From Thalassotalea_B sp049613795 (lineage in GTDB: Bacteria > Pseudomonadota > Gammaproteobacteria > Enterobacterales > Alteromonadaceae), in assembly GCA_049613795.1 (NCBI GenBank), contig JBMZCX010000035.1, forward strand, positions 1 through 29,117: a DNA stretch of 29,117 nucleotides, in the 5' to 3' direction. Positions 7,843 to 16,242 of this stretch are shown here, piece after piece (position 1 is the stretch's first letter; every line of letters starts with the position of its first letter). The notes under the pieces are model-generated. The model was not told the DNA's origin. It did not search any database and worked only from the letters and a program-made list of their open reading frames with translations. The position numbers and the translations under genes were made by a program.

Positions 7843-9489
7843 TTATAGCCCTGCTTCTTTAAACACCGCACTCACAAGGGTTTGCGCATCAACAATTATT
7901 TGCTGTAAGTGTGCTTCATCAATAAAGCTTTCGGCATAAATTTTATAAATCTCTTCAGTGCCTGATGGACGAGCAGCAAACCAACCGTTGTCAGTAACCA
8001 CTTTTAAGCCACCAATAGCCGCGTTATTGCCCGGCGCATGCGATAATATTTGATTAATTTTCTCGCCTGCTAACGTATCAGAAGTCACCATGTCAGCCGT
8101 TAATGACGTTAATACTTGTTTTTGTTGAAACGAAGCTACTGCCTCAACACGTCCATAACAAGGTTGCCCTAGTTGTGCGACTAATTCTAAATAGTATTGA
8201 TGAGGATCTTTTCCGGTAACGGCTATTATTTCTGCCGCTAAAAGTGCCATAATAAAACCGTCTTTATCTGTGGTCCAACAGCTACCGTCTTTTGCTAGAA
8301 ACGAAGCGCCAGCACTTTCTTCACCACCAAACGCATACTCGCCATTGTGTAAGCCATCAACAAACCACTTAAAACCTACGGGTACTTCAGACAATGGGCG
8401 ACTAATTAGCACGGCAACACGGTCAATTAAACTACTAGAAACTAACGTTTTGCCTATTTTACAATTTTCTGACCATGCTCTATGGGTCATTAAATAATGA
8501 ATAGCCACCGCTAAAAAGTGGTTCGGGTTCATTAACCCGCCTGACTTGGTGACAATACCATGACGATCAAAATCAGGATCATTACCCACGGCTACGTCAA
8601 AGTCGTCTTTCATCGCAATTAAGCCTGACATGGCATAAGGCGATGAACAGTCCATCCGTATTTTACCGTCTTTATCAAGTGGCATAAAAGCGAAGCTACT
8701 ATCAACCACAGGGTTTACTATGGTTAAATTTAATTGATAATGCTTAGCAATTTCAGGCCAATAATCAATACCTGAGCCGCCAAGTGGGTCAACGCCTATA
8801 CGAATATTAGCTTTGCTTATCGCATTTAAGTCAATAACTTGCGCTAGTTGTTGAGTGTAAAATGCAATAAAGTCTTCTTTGGTAAGATGTGCTGAGGCTA
8901 ACGCAGCGTCAAACTCAATCGTATTAACCGCCTGCATATTTTGCGCAATAATGTCATTGGCACGTTGCTCTATTAACTTAGTAACATCACCTTCTGCAGG
9001 GCCACCGTGCGGCGGGTTATATTTAATACCACCGTCTGTTGGCGGATTATGAGAAGGGGTAATAATTAAACCGTCAGCTTTAGCACTGCTATTTTTATTA
9101 TGAACAATAATTAAACGTGAGATAACTGGCGTAGGTGTATAGCCTTCATCGGCTTGAATAACAACAGGCACGTTATTAGCAATAAGTACCGACAATGCCG
9201 TAGCAAATGCAGGTTCTGATAATGCATGAGTGTCTTTACCTAAGTAGAGCGGGCCTTTAAAACCTTGCGCCGTTCTATATTCAGCCACCGCCTGACATAT
9301 AGCCGCAATATGTTGTTGATTAAAGCTATGTAAACTGGCGTTGCCACGGTGCCCCGATGTACCAAAAGTCACCTTTTGTTCATTTACGTTAACATCTGGT
9401 TGTTTTAGAAAGTAATCACTGACCAAACGCCCTAAGTTTACTCTATCTTGTGGTCTAACAGCTTTTCCTGCGTGTGGGTGCACCGACAT
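7843..9489 (-). CDS. pgm: Phosphoglucomutase, alpha-D-glucose phosphate-specific
   Basis: A 548-residue alpha-D-phosphohexomutase that interconverts glucose 1-phosphate and glucose 6-phosphate in the cytoplasm. The catalytic phosphoserine loop is ITPSHNPPTDGG (Ser146), the Mg loop NDPDFDRHG (Asp304, Asp306, Asp308), the sugar loop GGEESAG, and the phosphate-binding loop RPSGTEEIYKIYAESF near the C-terminus. All four loops are intact and the length matches E. coli Pgm. The start has AAGGA seven bases upstream. It lies 22 bases after seqA in the same direction, the gene order known from E. coli. Confidence 0.98.
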   Translation of the reverse strand: MSVHPHAGKAVRPQDRVNLGRLVSDYFLKQPDVNVNEQKVTFGTSGHRGNASLHSFNQQHIAAICQAVAEYRTAQGFKGPLYLGKDTHALSEPAFATALSVLIANNVPVVIQADEGYTPTPVISRLIIVHNKNSSAKADGLIITPSHNPPTDGGIKYNPPHGGPAEGDVTKLIEQRANDIIAQNMQAVNTIEFDAALASAHLTKEDFIAFYTQQLAQVIDLNAISKANIRIGVDPLGGSGIDYWPEIAKHYQLNLTIVNPVVDSSFAFMPLDKDGKIRMDCSSPYAMSGLIAMKDDFDVAVGNDPDFDRHGIVTKSGGLMNPNHFLAVAIHYLMTHRAWSENCKIGKTLVSSSLIDRVAVLISRPLSEVPVGFKWFVDGLHNGEYAFGGEESAGASFLAKDGSCWTTDKDGFIMALLAAEIIAVTGKDPHQYYLELVAQLGQPCYGRVEAVASFQQKQVLTSLTADMVTSDTLAGEKINQILSHAPGNNAAIGGLKVVTDNGWFAARPSGTEEIYKIYAESFIDEAHLQQIIVDAQTLVSAVFKEAGL

Positions 9490-9511
9490 GCTATATCCTT
9501 TTATTGTCTAT

Positions 9512-10057
9512 TTATAATAAGTCTCTAATGGCTTCAATATCAGCGCTGCTATAGCCCATTTCTTTAGCAACCTCTGTTAACATCATTTTCTTACGTGTGG
9601 TGTTAGAGTTAGTAATTACCCAAAAGTTACTGTCGGGTATTTGTCGTGGTTTAGTGCTACTTCCACTTTGTTCAAGCTCTGTATCACTCGTTGCGAAATA
9701 CAGGCGATCACGCCCTCTGATCTCACATACTTTATTAAATGTTTTACTATGTACGCGATGTAAAGCCCCTAAAATAATAAGAAATCGACCCACAGCGCCA
9801 CGTTGCATTGCCAACTCTTCTTTATTTATGACATTAAAAATTGACCCTTGCACGAGTTCTGTTTCTTGGTCAGCGTCCACTGGCTGAGCGTTTTCGCTAA
9901 CGCTTTCATTGGCACTTTCACTACGCTCAGCTAACGCTACATTAATATGACTTAGCTGTAACAACCGTCTTAAAATTGAAGAGGCACTTTCACCAATTTC
10001 TTGCGTGTTAGTAACAATGTAGTGATAAAGCTCTTCGTCTACTTCAATGTTTTTCAT
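9512..10057 (-). CDS. seqA: SeqA, negative modulator of replication initiation
   Basis: A 181-residue SeqA. The N-terminal multimerisation domain (MKNIEVDEELYHYIVTNT, with a ribbon-helix-helix-like SASSILRRLL) is joined by an acidic, Ser/Glu-rich linker (about residues 40-75) to the C-terminal domain that binds hemimethylated GATC (about 85-181). The latter holds AVGRFLIILGALHRVHSKTF, GRDRLYFA and the TRKKMMLTEVAKEMGYS segment. It sequesters new origins after replication, which implies that this organism carries Dam methylase. It leads the seqA-pgm operon and is divergent from ybfF across a 204-bp gap. Confidence 0.97.
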   Translation of the reverse strand: MKNIEVDEELYHYIVTNTQEIGESASSILRRLLQLSHINVALAERSESANESVSENAQPVDADQETELVQGSIFNVINKEELAMQRGAVGRFLIILGALHRVHSKTFNKVCEIRGRDRLYFATSDTELEQSGSSTKPRQIPDSNFWVITNSNTTRKKMMLTEVAKEMGYSSADIEAIRDLL

Positions 10058-10099
10058 TCAAAGCCTAAATAATTAAAATATTTCGATTAATCTGAGGCA

Positions 10100-10105
10100 A
10101 TTATA
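10100..10105 (-). promoter_or_regulatory. Candidate -10 element of seqA
   Basis: The minus strand reads TATAAT here, about 43 bases before the seqA start codon. No good -35 hexamer stands 16-18 bases upstream. It is the only perfect -10 match I see in the seqA-ybfF gap, and nothing clear was found for ybfF. Confidence 0.35.
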
Positions 10106-10261
10106 CTTACCTTAGGGTTAAGTCTCTATACCTGATTAGTATCAATATATAAATTTCAGCCATATTTCGAAAAAATTATTGAAGGTGACAGTTTTCGCTT
10201 TGCATCAAATGACAAAAACAACGACAATTAGCTTTTGTAGCGACTCACACAGTAATTATTT

Positions 10262-11026
10262 ATGACAATTTTAAATTATCAGCAACAAGGCACTGGCCCA
10301 GACATACTATTAATTCATGGCCTTTTAGGTAGTTTAGAAAACTTAAATATGGTGGCGAAAGGACTTAAAGAGCATTATCGCGTAACCAGTGTAGATGTAA
10401 GAAATCACGGACACTCCTTTCATCAAAATTCGATGGAATATTCTGAGTTAGCACAAGACATTATTACGCTCTTAGATCATTTAGCCATTAAGCAATGCGC
10501 TATGTTAGGTCATTCAATGGGAGGGAAAATCGCCATGCAAGTTGCGCTGTCTTTCCCTGAGCGTGTTTCAAAGTTAATTATTGCCGACATAGCGCCAGTA
10601 CAATACCCAAATCATCACCAGCAAATATTAGCGGGATTACAAGCCATTAATTTAGCAGGAATTACTAATCGGAAAGACGCTGACACACAGCTTGCCGACT
10701 ATGTTGAAACCCCAAGTGTAAGACAGTTTTTATTGCGAAATTTAACAACAAATAATGGCGAATGGCAATTTAAGTGCAACCTTAATAATATTAGCCTCTG
10801 TTACCCACAAATTATGGCGAGTTATCAAGGCCAAGCACAGTACTCACAACCTACTCTTTTTATTAAAGGCGGCAATTCTGACTACATTTTACCTGAGCAT
10901 AGAGAAAAAATAGTATCACTATTCCCAGCAAGTAAAGCGAAAATAATACAAGGTGCAGGCCACTGGTTACACGCAGAAAAAACCAACGCATTTAATAAAA
11001 TAGTACTCGATTTTCTTACTCCCTAA
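10262..11026 (+). CDS. ybfF: YbfF-type alpha/beta hydrolase (esterase)
   Basis: A 254-residue alpha/beta-hydrolase. The oxyanion region is LIHGLLGSLENL, the nucleophile elbow GHSMGGK holds the catalytic serine, and the catalytic histidine is in GAGHWLHAEK near the C-terminus. The DVRNHGHSFH segment and the length match the E. coli YbfF group, esterases active on short acyl esters and acyl-CoA in vitro. The physiological substrate is not settled. It is divergent from seqA, as in E. coli, and starts a plus-strand run that continues with the DUF2788 gene, ybfE and fldA. The ribosome-binding site is weak. Confidence 0.93.
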   Translation: MTILNYQQQGTGPDILLIHGLLGSLENLNMVAKGLKEHYRVTSVDVRNHGHSFHQNSMEYSELAQDIITLLDHLAIKQCAMLGHSMGGKIAMQVALSFPERVSKLIIADIAPVQYPNHHQQILAGLQAINLAGITNRKDADTQLADYVETPSVRQFLLRNLTTNNGEWQFKCNLNNISLCYPQIMASYQGQAQYSQPTLFIKGGNSDYILPEHREKIVSLFPASKAKIIQGAGHWLHAEKTNAFNKIVLDFLTP

Positions 11027-11089
11027 AATAATAAATAGCCGCTTATTTTGATGCTTATCAAATAAATGGGCTTTCATTGTTAAAATATA

Positions 11090-11101
11090 TTGCATATGCA
11101 A
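11090..11101. promoter_or_regulatory. 12-bp palindrome upstream of the DUF2788-ybfE-fldA genes
   Basis: TTGCATATGCAA is a perfect palindrome inside a wider inverted repeat (ATTGTT at 11077-11082 and AACAAT at 11100-11105). It lies about 44 bases before the candidate -10 of the operon, where a regulator could bind. It is not a LexA box: no CTGT-N8-ACAG is present in this gap. Confidence 0.4.
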
Positions 11102-11141
11102 CAATAACCATCGAAAAGATATGTGCTAAAAGTTACGCTTA

Positions 11142-11150
11142 TGCTATAGT
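11142..11150 (+). promoter_or_regulatory. Extended -10 promoter for the DUF2788-ybfE-fldA operon
   Basis: TGCTATAGT is an extended -10 (TGnTATAGT) whose hexamer ends 25 bases before the DUF2788 start codon; the start itself has AGGGTGAG upstream. There is no clear -35, which is usual for extended -10 promoters. Confidence 0.55.
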
Positions 11151-11175
11151 GCGCCTGAATTTTTTAGGGTGAGTT

Positions 11176-11397
11176 ATGCTTGCAGAATATTTTGTCACAA
11201 TAGAAACCATAGGGCTTAATTTATTTTTTGCTTTTATCTTTATTTTCATTGGCTTATCAATTAATGATGTCATGAAAAAAAATGATGTACCTAAAATGGG
11301 ACGCTATGTTGTTTATTTAGTTCTTTTTCTTGGCTGTGCGGGTTTTATCGCTAAAGGTATTATTCAGCTTATATGGGAAAGCCAAGGCGTAGGTTAA
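11176..11397 (+). CDS. DUF2788 small inner-membrane protein
   Basis: A 73-residue protein with two membrane helices (about 10-28 and 45-68) joined by a charged loop (NDVMKKNDVPKMGRY). It matches what I know of the DUF2788 family, found in Alteromonadales and Vibrionales next to ybfF/ybfE/fldA. The function is unknown. AGGG lies at a normal distance before the ATG. It is separated from ybfE by only six bases, so it shares its transcript. Confidence 0.85.
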   Translation: MLAEYFVTIETIGLNLFFAFIFIFIGLSINDVMKKNDVPKMGRYVVYLVLFLGCAGFIAKGIIQLIWESQGVG

Positions 11398-11403
11398 CAA
11401 ATA

Positions 11404-11685
11404 ATGGCAAAGCAAAATTCAGACATTACAACAATTGATTTATTCAGTGACGATAAACGTCCTGGCCGCCCGAAAACCAACCCATACTCTCGGAGCGTGC
11501 AAGTAAAAATCAATAAGCGAAACCAAGTTAAGCGTGACAAAAACAATGGTTTAAAGCGAGTAGAGTTTAAAATTCACCAGAGTGTAATAGAACAGTTAGC
11601 GCAATTAGCAGAGCACAAAGGTGTTAACCGTAGCGAGCTAATTGAGACTTTGATAGTAGAAGCACTAGCAAAGCAACAGAATTAA
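11404..11685 (+). CDS. ybfE: YbfE-type ribbon-helix-helix protein
   Basis: A 93-residue basic protein related to E. coli YbfE (annotated as LexA-regulated). The N-terminal part is positively charged (DDKRPGRPKTNPYSRSVQVKINKRNQVKRDKN), and the C-terminal half (about 50-90) looks like a ribbon-helix-helix fold, with RVEFKIHQSVIEQLAQLAEHKGVNRSELIETLI interrupted by no gap. DNA binding is therefore likely, but the target is unknown. I see no LexA box upstream of the operon, so SOS control may not apply here. It lies between the DUF2788 gene and fldA, as in related species. Confidence 0.88.
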   Translation: MAKQNSDITTIDLFSDDKRPGRPKTNPYSRSVQVKINKRNQVKRDKNNGLKRVEFKIHQSVIEQLAQLAEHKGVNRSELIETLIVEALAKQQN

Positions 11686-11711
11686 ATTTAGATATAAAAG
11701 GTAACAATTCA

Positions 11712-12239
11712 ATGGCAATTGTAGGTTTATTTTTCGGTAGCGATACAGGCAATACTGAAGCAATCAGTAAAATTATCCAGAAAAAACTGGGTAAAAAAGT
11801 CGTCGATGTTAAAGATATTGCAAAAAGTACAAAGGAAGAGATCGCAGAATTTGATTTAATCATTTTAGGGATCCCAACTTGGTACTACGGCGAAAATCAA
11901 TGTGACTGGGATGACTTTTTACCAGAACTAGAAGAAATTGATTTTACAGATAAATTAGTCGCAATTTTTGGCTTAGGCGATCAAGAAGATTACGCAGAGT
12001 ACTTTTGTGATGCAATGGCACCATTACGTGACATTGTTGAATCTAAAGGTGCTATTGTTGTTGGTAACTGGTCAACTGAAGGTTATGAATTTGAAGCTTC
12101 TAAAGCATTAGTTGATGAAAACACCTTTATCGGTTTGTGTGTTGACGAAGACCGCCAGCCAGAATTAACTGAAGAGCGCGTTGATAAATGGGTAAACCAA
12201 GTTTATGACGAGATGTGCTTAGCTGAGTTAGCCGACTAA
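11712..12239 (+). CDS. fldA: Flavodoxin FldA
   Basis: A 175-residue long-chain flavodoxin, an FMN-carrying electron donor in the cytoplasm. The phosphate-binding loop is GSDTGNTEAI (about residues 9-18). The FMN ring loops are GIPTWYYGENQCDWDDF and FGLGDQEDYAEYFCDAM, and the 20-residue insertion of long-chain flavodoxins is present (WSTEGYEFEASKAL). The length matches E. coli FldA (176 residues). AAGG stands ten bases before the ATG. It is the last gene before a strong terminator. In E. coli the next gene is fur, but here fur lies about 10 kb away. Confidence 0.97.
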   Translation: MAIVGLFFGSDTGNTEAISKIIQKKLGKKVVDVKDIAKSTKEEIAEFDLIILGIPTWYYGENQCDWDDFLPELEEIDFTDKLVAIFGLGDQEDYAEYFCDAMAPLRDIVESKGAIVVGNWSTEGYEFEASKALVDENTFIGLCVDEDRQPELTEERVDKWVNQVYDEMCLAELAD

Positions 12240-12265
12240 TTCAGTAACAAAAGTCAATTATGAAG

Positions 12266-12289
12266 AAACCACCGAAAGGTGGTTTTTTT
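12266..12289 (+). terminator. Intrinsic terminator after fldA
   Basis: AAACCACC (12266-12273) pairs with GGTGGTTT (12278-12285) around a GAAA tetraloop, followed by T to 12289. It is 26 bases after the fldA stop and ends the ybfF/ybfE/fldA run. Confidence 0.93.
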
Positions 12290-12350
12290 ATAACTGAAAT
12301 AATATCTCAAATAATACAATCTATTATTTCCATGGCTCTGCGTATATAAA

Positions 12351-12890
12351 TTAAAATGATGAATCGGGCTGTTTTAAAAAGGCTATCTCCTCTTCGGTTG
12401 ACGCACGATTCAATATATTATTTCGGTGAGGATACCGACCAAATTTTTCAATAATATTCCGATGTTTAATTTCAAATGCTAAGCTCGACTCTGCACCACT
12501 CATTCGATATAGCTCAACAGCAACATTATGAATTTTTAAAGACTCACTGTGCATAAGTGGCATATACATGAAACTTTTTTCAACTTGAGTAAGTTCAGTA
12601 TCTTTACCAAGCGATATTGCTTCTTGAGCAAGTGTTAACGCCATAGGATCAGAAAGAAAAGCTTGGGATGAATCTCTAAAAATATTTCGCGAAAACTGGT
12701 CTAACACAATTATTTCAGCCAAACGTCCTTTCGCTGTTTTACGCCACTCAAAAAGTTCACAACGACTAGCTTGTTGATGCAAGATTAAAAATTTATCTTT
12801 AATCAGTTGATCAAATACATCATCTTTAGTCCACCATTGAGATGGCTCAATATCTTCAAACCAAAAAGATAAAACATCACTGTAATTCAT
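12351..12890 (-). CDS. DUF924 family protein
   Basis: A 179-residue, mostly helical soluble protein of the DUF924 (TPR-like) family. Typical segments are VLSFWFEDIEPSQWWTKDD at the N-terminus, GRLAEIIVLDQFSRNIFRDS in the middle, and FMYMPLMHSES followed by KHRNIIEKFGRYPHRN near the C-terminus. The biochemical role is unknown. AAGGA lies seven bases before the ATG. It is a single gene, convergent with fldA and divergent from the GNAT gene. Confidence 0.92.
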   Translation of the reverse strand: MNYSDVLSFWFEDIEPSQWWTKDDVFDQLIKDKFLILHQQASRCELFEWRKTAKGRLAEIIVLDQFSRNIFRDSSQAFLSDPMALTLAQEAISLGKDTELTQVEKSFMYMPLMHSESLKIHNVAVELYRMSGAESSLAFEIKHRNIIEKFGRYPHRNNILNRASTEEEIAFLKQPDSSF

Positions 12891-12920
12891 TGTTCGTTCC
12901 TTTTTCCACAGTCAACCAAG

Positions 12921-12945
12921 TAATACCAATTCCACTAAATAATTG
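12921..12945. repeat. Possible dispersed-repeat fragment beginning TAATACC
   Basis: The stretch starts TAATACCAATTCCAC and resembles the arm of the inverted repeat at 25451-25498 (TAATACCA start). I recall TAATACCAAT-type repeats between genes of Alteromonadales. No inverted partner is visible here, so it may be half an element or a chance match. Confidence 0.35.
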
Positions 12946-13005
12946 CTCACTTGTTCTGGTTAGAATACTGTCGTGTTTGTTCAATATCCTTTTACATTTA
13001 ATTTA

Positions 13006-13011
13006 TATAAT
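13006..13011 (+). promoter_or_regulatory. Candidate -10 element of the GNAT-AraC pair
   Basis: TATAAT, 33 bases before the start codon of the GNAT gene. The surrounding sequence is very AT-rich and no good -35 is seen at the right distance. Confidence 0.35.
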
Positions 13012-13044
13012 CGCCTCATTAAACGCAACTAGATAGTAAAGACG

Positions 13045-13899
13045 ATGACTGAACTAAGCCTAATTGAGCTAAGCATGATTGAAATAAAAGTAATTGAAGA
13101 ATTACGCGATTTAAACGCATTGAAAAAAGAGTACTTTTCCCAAAGCACCGCACCGCTCGACGGTATGTGGCATTTTGGCTTTGTTCCCATGGCTAAGCAT
13201 GTTGGTTTTTACTTCAGTAATACCCTAATTGGTTTTGCTTGTATAAATGACGATGGCTATTTATTACAATTTCATCTGACGCCTGCGCATCAAGCAAATG
13301 CCCCAGCATTATTTAGCTTAATTACCACGCAAAACACTTCCAAGCTTAATGCCATAATGGGTCAAATAAAAGGTGCATTTGCAAGTACTGCCGAACCTTT
13401 GTACTTATCGTTATGCTTAGAATACTCGAACCGATTTAATGTAAATAGCTTGATGTATCAATTAGCGCCTACTGACAATAAACAGCAAGGTAAATCAATT
13501 GAAATGACGATAGCCAGTAGCGCGCAACTTGAACAATTTGTGCAATTTTCTGCCGAGAATATTAATGCTCCTACAGAATGGTTAATAAGCTATTATAGTA
13601 ACTTAATTCAGCGCAAAGAATTATGGGGTTATTGGTGTAATGAGGCATTAGTCGCCACTGGTGAATGCCGATTATTCGACCAATACCAAACTAATTTTTC
13701 TGACTTAGGTGTTATTGTCGCGAAAACCGAACGTAAGCGAGGGCTTGCCAAAAAAGTGCTATGCTTTTTAACGCAACATGCGACTAAGCAAGGTTTAGCC
13801 CCCATATGCTCTACTGAAAGTAGTAATGCCGCGGCACAAAAAGCAATTGCGGCAGCTGGCTTTTTATCGGTTAACCGAATAATAAAGTTTGAATTTTAA
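13045..13899 (+). CDS. GNAT-family N-acetyltransferase
   Basis: A 284-residue protein whose C-terminal part (about residues 150-284) reads as a GNAT fold. It has GYWCNEALVATGECRLFDQY, a core strand DLGVIVAKTERKRGLAKKVL (acetyl-CoA-binding loop in the RxxGxA style: RKRGLA) and the closing STESSNAAAQKAIAAAGF. The N-terminal half may be a second, degenerate acyltransferase-like domain. The substrate is unknown. The start may be the ATG used or an in-frame ATG ten codons later (MIEIKVIEEL); neither has a strong ribosome-binding site. It is followed after 25 bases by an AraC-family regulator, and the two probably form one unit. Confidence 0.85.
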   Translation: MTELSLIELSMIEIKVIEELRDLNALKKEYFSQSTAPLDGMWHFGFVPMAKHVGFYFSNTLIGFACINDDGYLLQFHLTPAHQANAPALFSLITTQNTSKLNAIMGQIKGAFASTAEPLYLSLCLEYSNRFNVNSLMYQLAPTDNKQQGKSIEMTIASSAQLEQFVQFSAENINAPTEWLISYYSNLIQRKELWGYWCNEALVATGECRLFDQYQTNFSDLGVIVAKTERKRGLAKKVLCFLTQHATKQGLAPICSTESSNAAAQKAIAAAGFLSVNRIIKFEF

Positions 13900-13924
13900 C
13901 GAGAGAAAAGCGTAACAAGCAAAA

Positions 13925-14755
13925 ATGATAAAATGGTTAACAGCACCACAATCACATACTGTAGCACATGCTATTGACTGCTATTGGTTACTCGATAAAT
14001 TAGTTAGTGCGACTGAAAATAATCACCCAAAATTGAATCCCGACCCGTCTGCTCATTTAATTTTATCATCACCAAATCACGTGGCTAAATATAATATTAA
14101 TAATCGTATGGTTGAGGTGAAAGGAAGCCACTGGTTATATCCTTATTGCAAAACCATTGTCTTAGACCACTCTGAGCCTTTTTCTTGTTTAGGAATTAAA
14201 TTTCATGTGGGTGCACTTTACGCCATTAATCCTAAGCATGTATTAGTAAATACCGTATCAGCAGTTAATTTTCAGCAACTTATTGGCGACGAAACAATCA
14301 CAGAAGCACAGCTTATTTCAAAGGCAAAAAACACACCTGATGCTTGTTGCCAAGCATTAGACGCCCTTTTTAAGCCTTGGCTGGATAATGCGAATGAAGA
14401 TAAGCATAGTAAGCTTGTTAAAAAGCTACTGCCATTACTAGCCTGTATGCCGATTAATGAATTAAGCGATAGCTTAGCTTGCTCTCAACGTACCTTAGAG
14501 CGCAGTTTTTTAAAGGTAACAGGGTTGAGTTTGAAGCAATGTCAGGCAATGAATAAGCTTGAAGCGGTCTTAACATTTTTGTATCAGCGTAAAAGCAGTG
14601 AAATTGATTGGGCCGCTGTCGCTTACCAATTTGGTTTTAGTGATCAGCCTCATTTAATTCGCTATCTAAAAAAACATATTAACCTAACACCTAATGCTTA
14701 TGTTGCTCAGCGCGACTTTACCATCGATGTATATGGCGGTGTTGTACCAAAATAA
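13925..14755 (+). CDS. AraC-family transcriptional regulator
   Basis: A 276-residue protein. The C-terminal DNA-binding domain (about 175-262) has two helix-turn-helix units: LACMPINELSDSLACSQRTLERSFLKVTG and DWAAVAYQFGFSDQPHLIRYLKKHINLTPNAY, the second being the family signature. The N-terminal sensor part (1-150) resembles the cupin-like domain of orphan AraC regulators, with SAHLILSSPN and FSCLGIKFHVGALY. The ligand is unknown. It lies directly after the GNAT gene, so it may control that gene or the minus-strand operon next to it. Its stop codon is one base from the stop region of the convergent operon, with no terminator between. Confidence 0.9.
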   Translation: MIKWLTAPQSHTVAHAIDCYWLLDKLVSATENNHPKLNPDPSAHLILSSPNHVAKYNINNRMVEVKGSHWLYPYCKTIVLDHSEPFSCLGIKFHVGALYAINPKHVLVNTVSAVNFQQLIGDETITEAQLISKAKNTPDACCQALDALFKPWLDNANEDKHSKLVKKLLPLLACMPINELSDSLACSQRTLERSFLKVTGLSLKQCQAMNKLEAVLTFLYQRKSSEIDWAAVAYQFGFSDQPHLIRYLKKHINLTPNAYVAQRDFTIDVYGGVVPK

Positions 14756-14756
14756 A

Positions 14757-15464
14757 CTAAAACTCATACTCAAGCGCTAAACGCAAAGTATGATCTTTTC
14801 CCGAGTTGGAAATTTCAGAAATAAAACCAAGTTCCCATTTCAATTTCTTTTGTCCGTCAAAGCGATGAATACCCATAAAAGCAGGGCCTATACCTAAGTA
14901 GTCTTCTCCTGAATAAAGCTCAAATCCGGGTTGAATCTCAGGTAAAAAACGGTAACGATATTTTAAGCGAAACTCTGTTTCCATTTCGCTTTCAGTGTTG
15001 TCACCCCATTCTTGTACAATAAAAAAATTAGCAGTGAAGCTTGATTGACCAAACTCTTTTTCAACTAATAAGCCTGTAGTGACTTCCCAGTCGTTGCTGC
15101 GATGCTTTTTTTCTATTTCAAATAGCATGCCCCAATCTGCCCAATATTGTCCTTGTTCGGTTAACATCCAACGCCCTTCTATTTCATACGCCGACAAGCC
15201 AAAATCTAAATTATTATCTCTATGACCCAACAGAAATATCTCAATGGCAAAAGTATCACTGAGCGCCTGACCAAACCCAACCCGCTGGCCTAAGCGATTA
15301 TTCGCATCCGTTTGGCTCGACATTAACCGCCATTCAACTTCCCGCTCATTCGCTAAGACATAAGGGTGATAAACCTTATCAACCACTAAACCGTCAGCAT
15401 AACAATAGCGATTAACGGCAAGCACAGATAAACACATCAACGTATAAATGATTAGTTTATTCAT
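14757..15464 (-). CDS. Exported, outer-membrane beta-barrel-like protein, last gene of the redox/metal operon
   Basis: A 235-residue protein from the chosen start, which overlaps the end of the permease gene by eight bases (ATGAATAA) and has AAGGA eight bases upstream. A signal peptide is clear (cleavage after about residue 22, CYA-DG). The mature part is made of alternating amphipathic strands rich in Trp, Tyr and Phe and ends in YEF, a terminal aromatic as in outer-membrane barrels. No named domain is recognised; segments such as ADGLVVDKVYHPYVLANERE recur, as I recall, in hypothetical proteins of marine gammaproteobacteria. By position it is a partner of the cupredoxin and the permease, perhaps an outer-membrane component of the same system. 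Confidence 0.8.
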   Translation of the reverse strand: MNKLIIYTLMCLSVLAVNRYCYADGLVVDKVYHPYVLANEREVEWRLMSSQTDANNRLGQRVGFGQALSDTFAIEIFLLGHRDNNLDFGLSAYEIEGRWMLTEQGQYWADWGMLFEIEKKHRSNDWEVTTGLLVEKEFGQSSFTANFFIVQEWGDNTESEMETEFRLKYRYRFLPEIQPGFELYSGEDYLGIGPAFMGIHRFDGQKKLKWELGFISEISNSGKDHTLRLALEYEF

Positions 15465-16242
15465 CAGAAATTCCTTGAGCTTTTTTTGAGCGTAATTGAA
15501 GAGCAAGTGTGAGTATGGAAAGGACTAAAAATATACCACCATATAGCCATAAATATTCAAGTGAAGGTGCTGACTGATAGCCAACAAGTGCTGCCAATAA
15601 CTGTCCATATTCAGAACCATTAGCAATAATATGTTCGCTATGCCAAACAGGTGCCGACAAGGTAACAAGGTCAATTTGAGCAAGCAAAGGTAATACTTGG
15701 CTAAACATCCCCGCTAAGAATAAAAACCACAGCAAATACAGTAACAAGTTCAATGACGAGTCTTGCCATTCTTTTAATAAATAATAGAAAATGGCGCCCG
15801 CACTTAAGCAAATACCTAAGCCCAATATCACGCCTGTCAGTACGTTAATAAATTGTGTTTTATCTTGTAAATATACATGTAAAAAAACAAAGAAATTGCT
15901 GGTTTTAATCACTATAAACGCTTCCATTGCAATACTAGCTAACACTACAGACAATGGGATATTTCGCTCAAGTAATTTAAGCACGGTAACAACGCTAAGC
16001 AAGCAAAAGCTTAGGCTAATAAAGCCAATTTGTATTAGCTCTAACCCTGTTCCATTAAACCACTCACTTATTGGTTCAACAATTTGAATAAACAATAAAA
16101 CGAATAGCAAACTACTTACCGCAATATTGCGCATATTTTTCAATGAAAAGGCCGTTGGCGTAATAAACGCCCGTAGGTATGATAATAAAATGACAATAGG
16201 TAATAAGTCTCGTAAGAGTAAAATAACGGTATTAATGAGCAT
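15457..16242 (-). CDS. FTR1-type iron permease homologue with degenerate REXXE motifs
   Basis: A 261-residue inner-membrane protein with about seven hydrophobic segments. The fold is recognised from the opening LLRDLLPIVILLSYL (family: REGLEAALIVGILLAYL-like) and from the C-terminal PVWHSEHIIANGSEYGQLLAALVGYQSAPSLEYLWLY, where FTR1/EfeU proteins have a W-x-GxLL-GY-P-x-E-Y pattern. The iron-binding REXXE motifs are not kept: motif 1 reads RDLLP (residues 11-15) and motif 2 SIAME (103-107). It may therefore move something other than Fe(III) or act as a sensor. Its ATG overlaps the cupredoxin stop by 11 bases, with an excellent AAGGAG upstream. Confidence 0.8.
   Translation of the reverse strand: MLINTVILLLRDLLPIVILLSYLRAFITPTAFSLKNMRNIAVSSLLFVLLFIQIVEPISEWFNGTGLELIQIGFISLSFCLLSVVTVLKLLERNIPLSVVLASIAMEAFIVIKTSNFFVFLHVYLQDKTQFINVLTGVILGLGICLSAGAIFYYLLKEWQDSSLNLLLYLLWFLFLAGMFSQVLPLLAQIDLVTLSAPVWHSEHIIANGSEYGQLLAALVGYQSAPSLEYLWLYGGIFLVLSILTLALQLRSKKAQGISDE

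Noticed and set aside
11624..11863. Minus-strand open frame over ybfE and fldA
   Set aside because: It lies antisense to two well-recognised genes and resembles no known protein.
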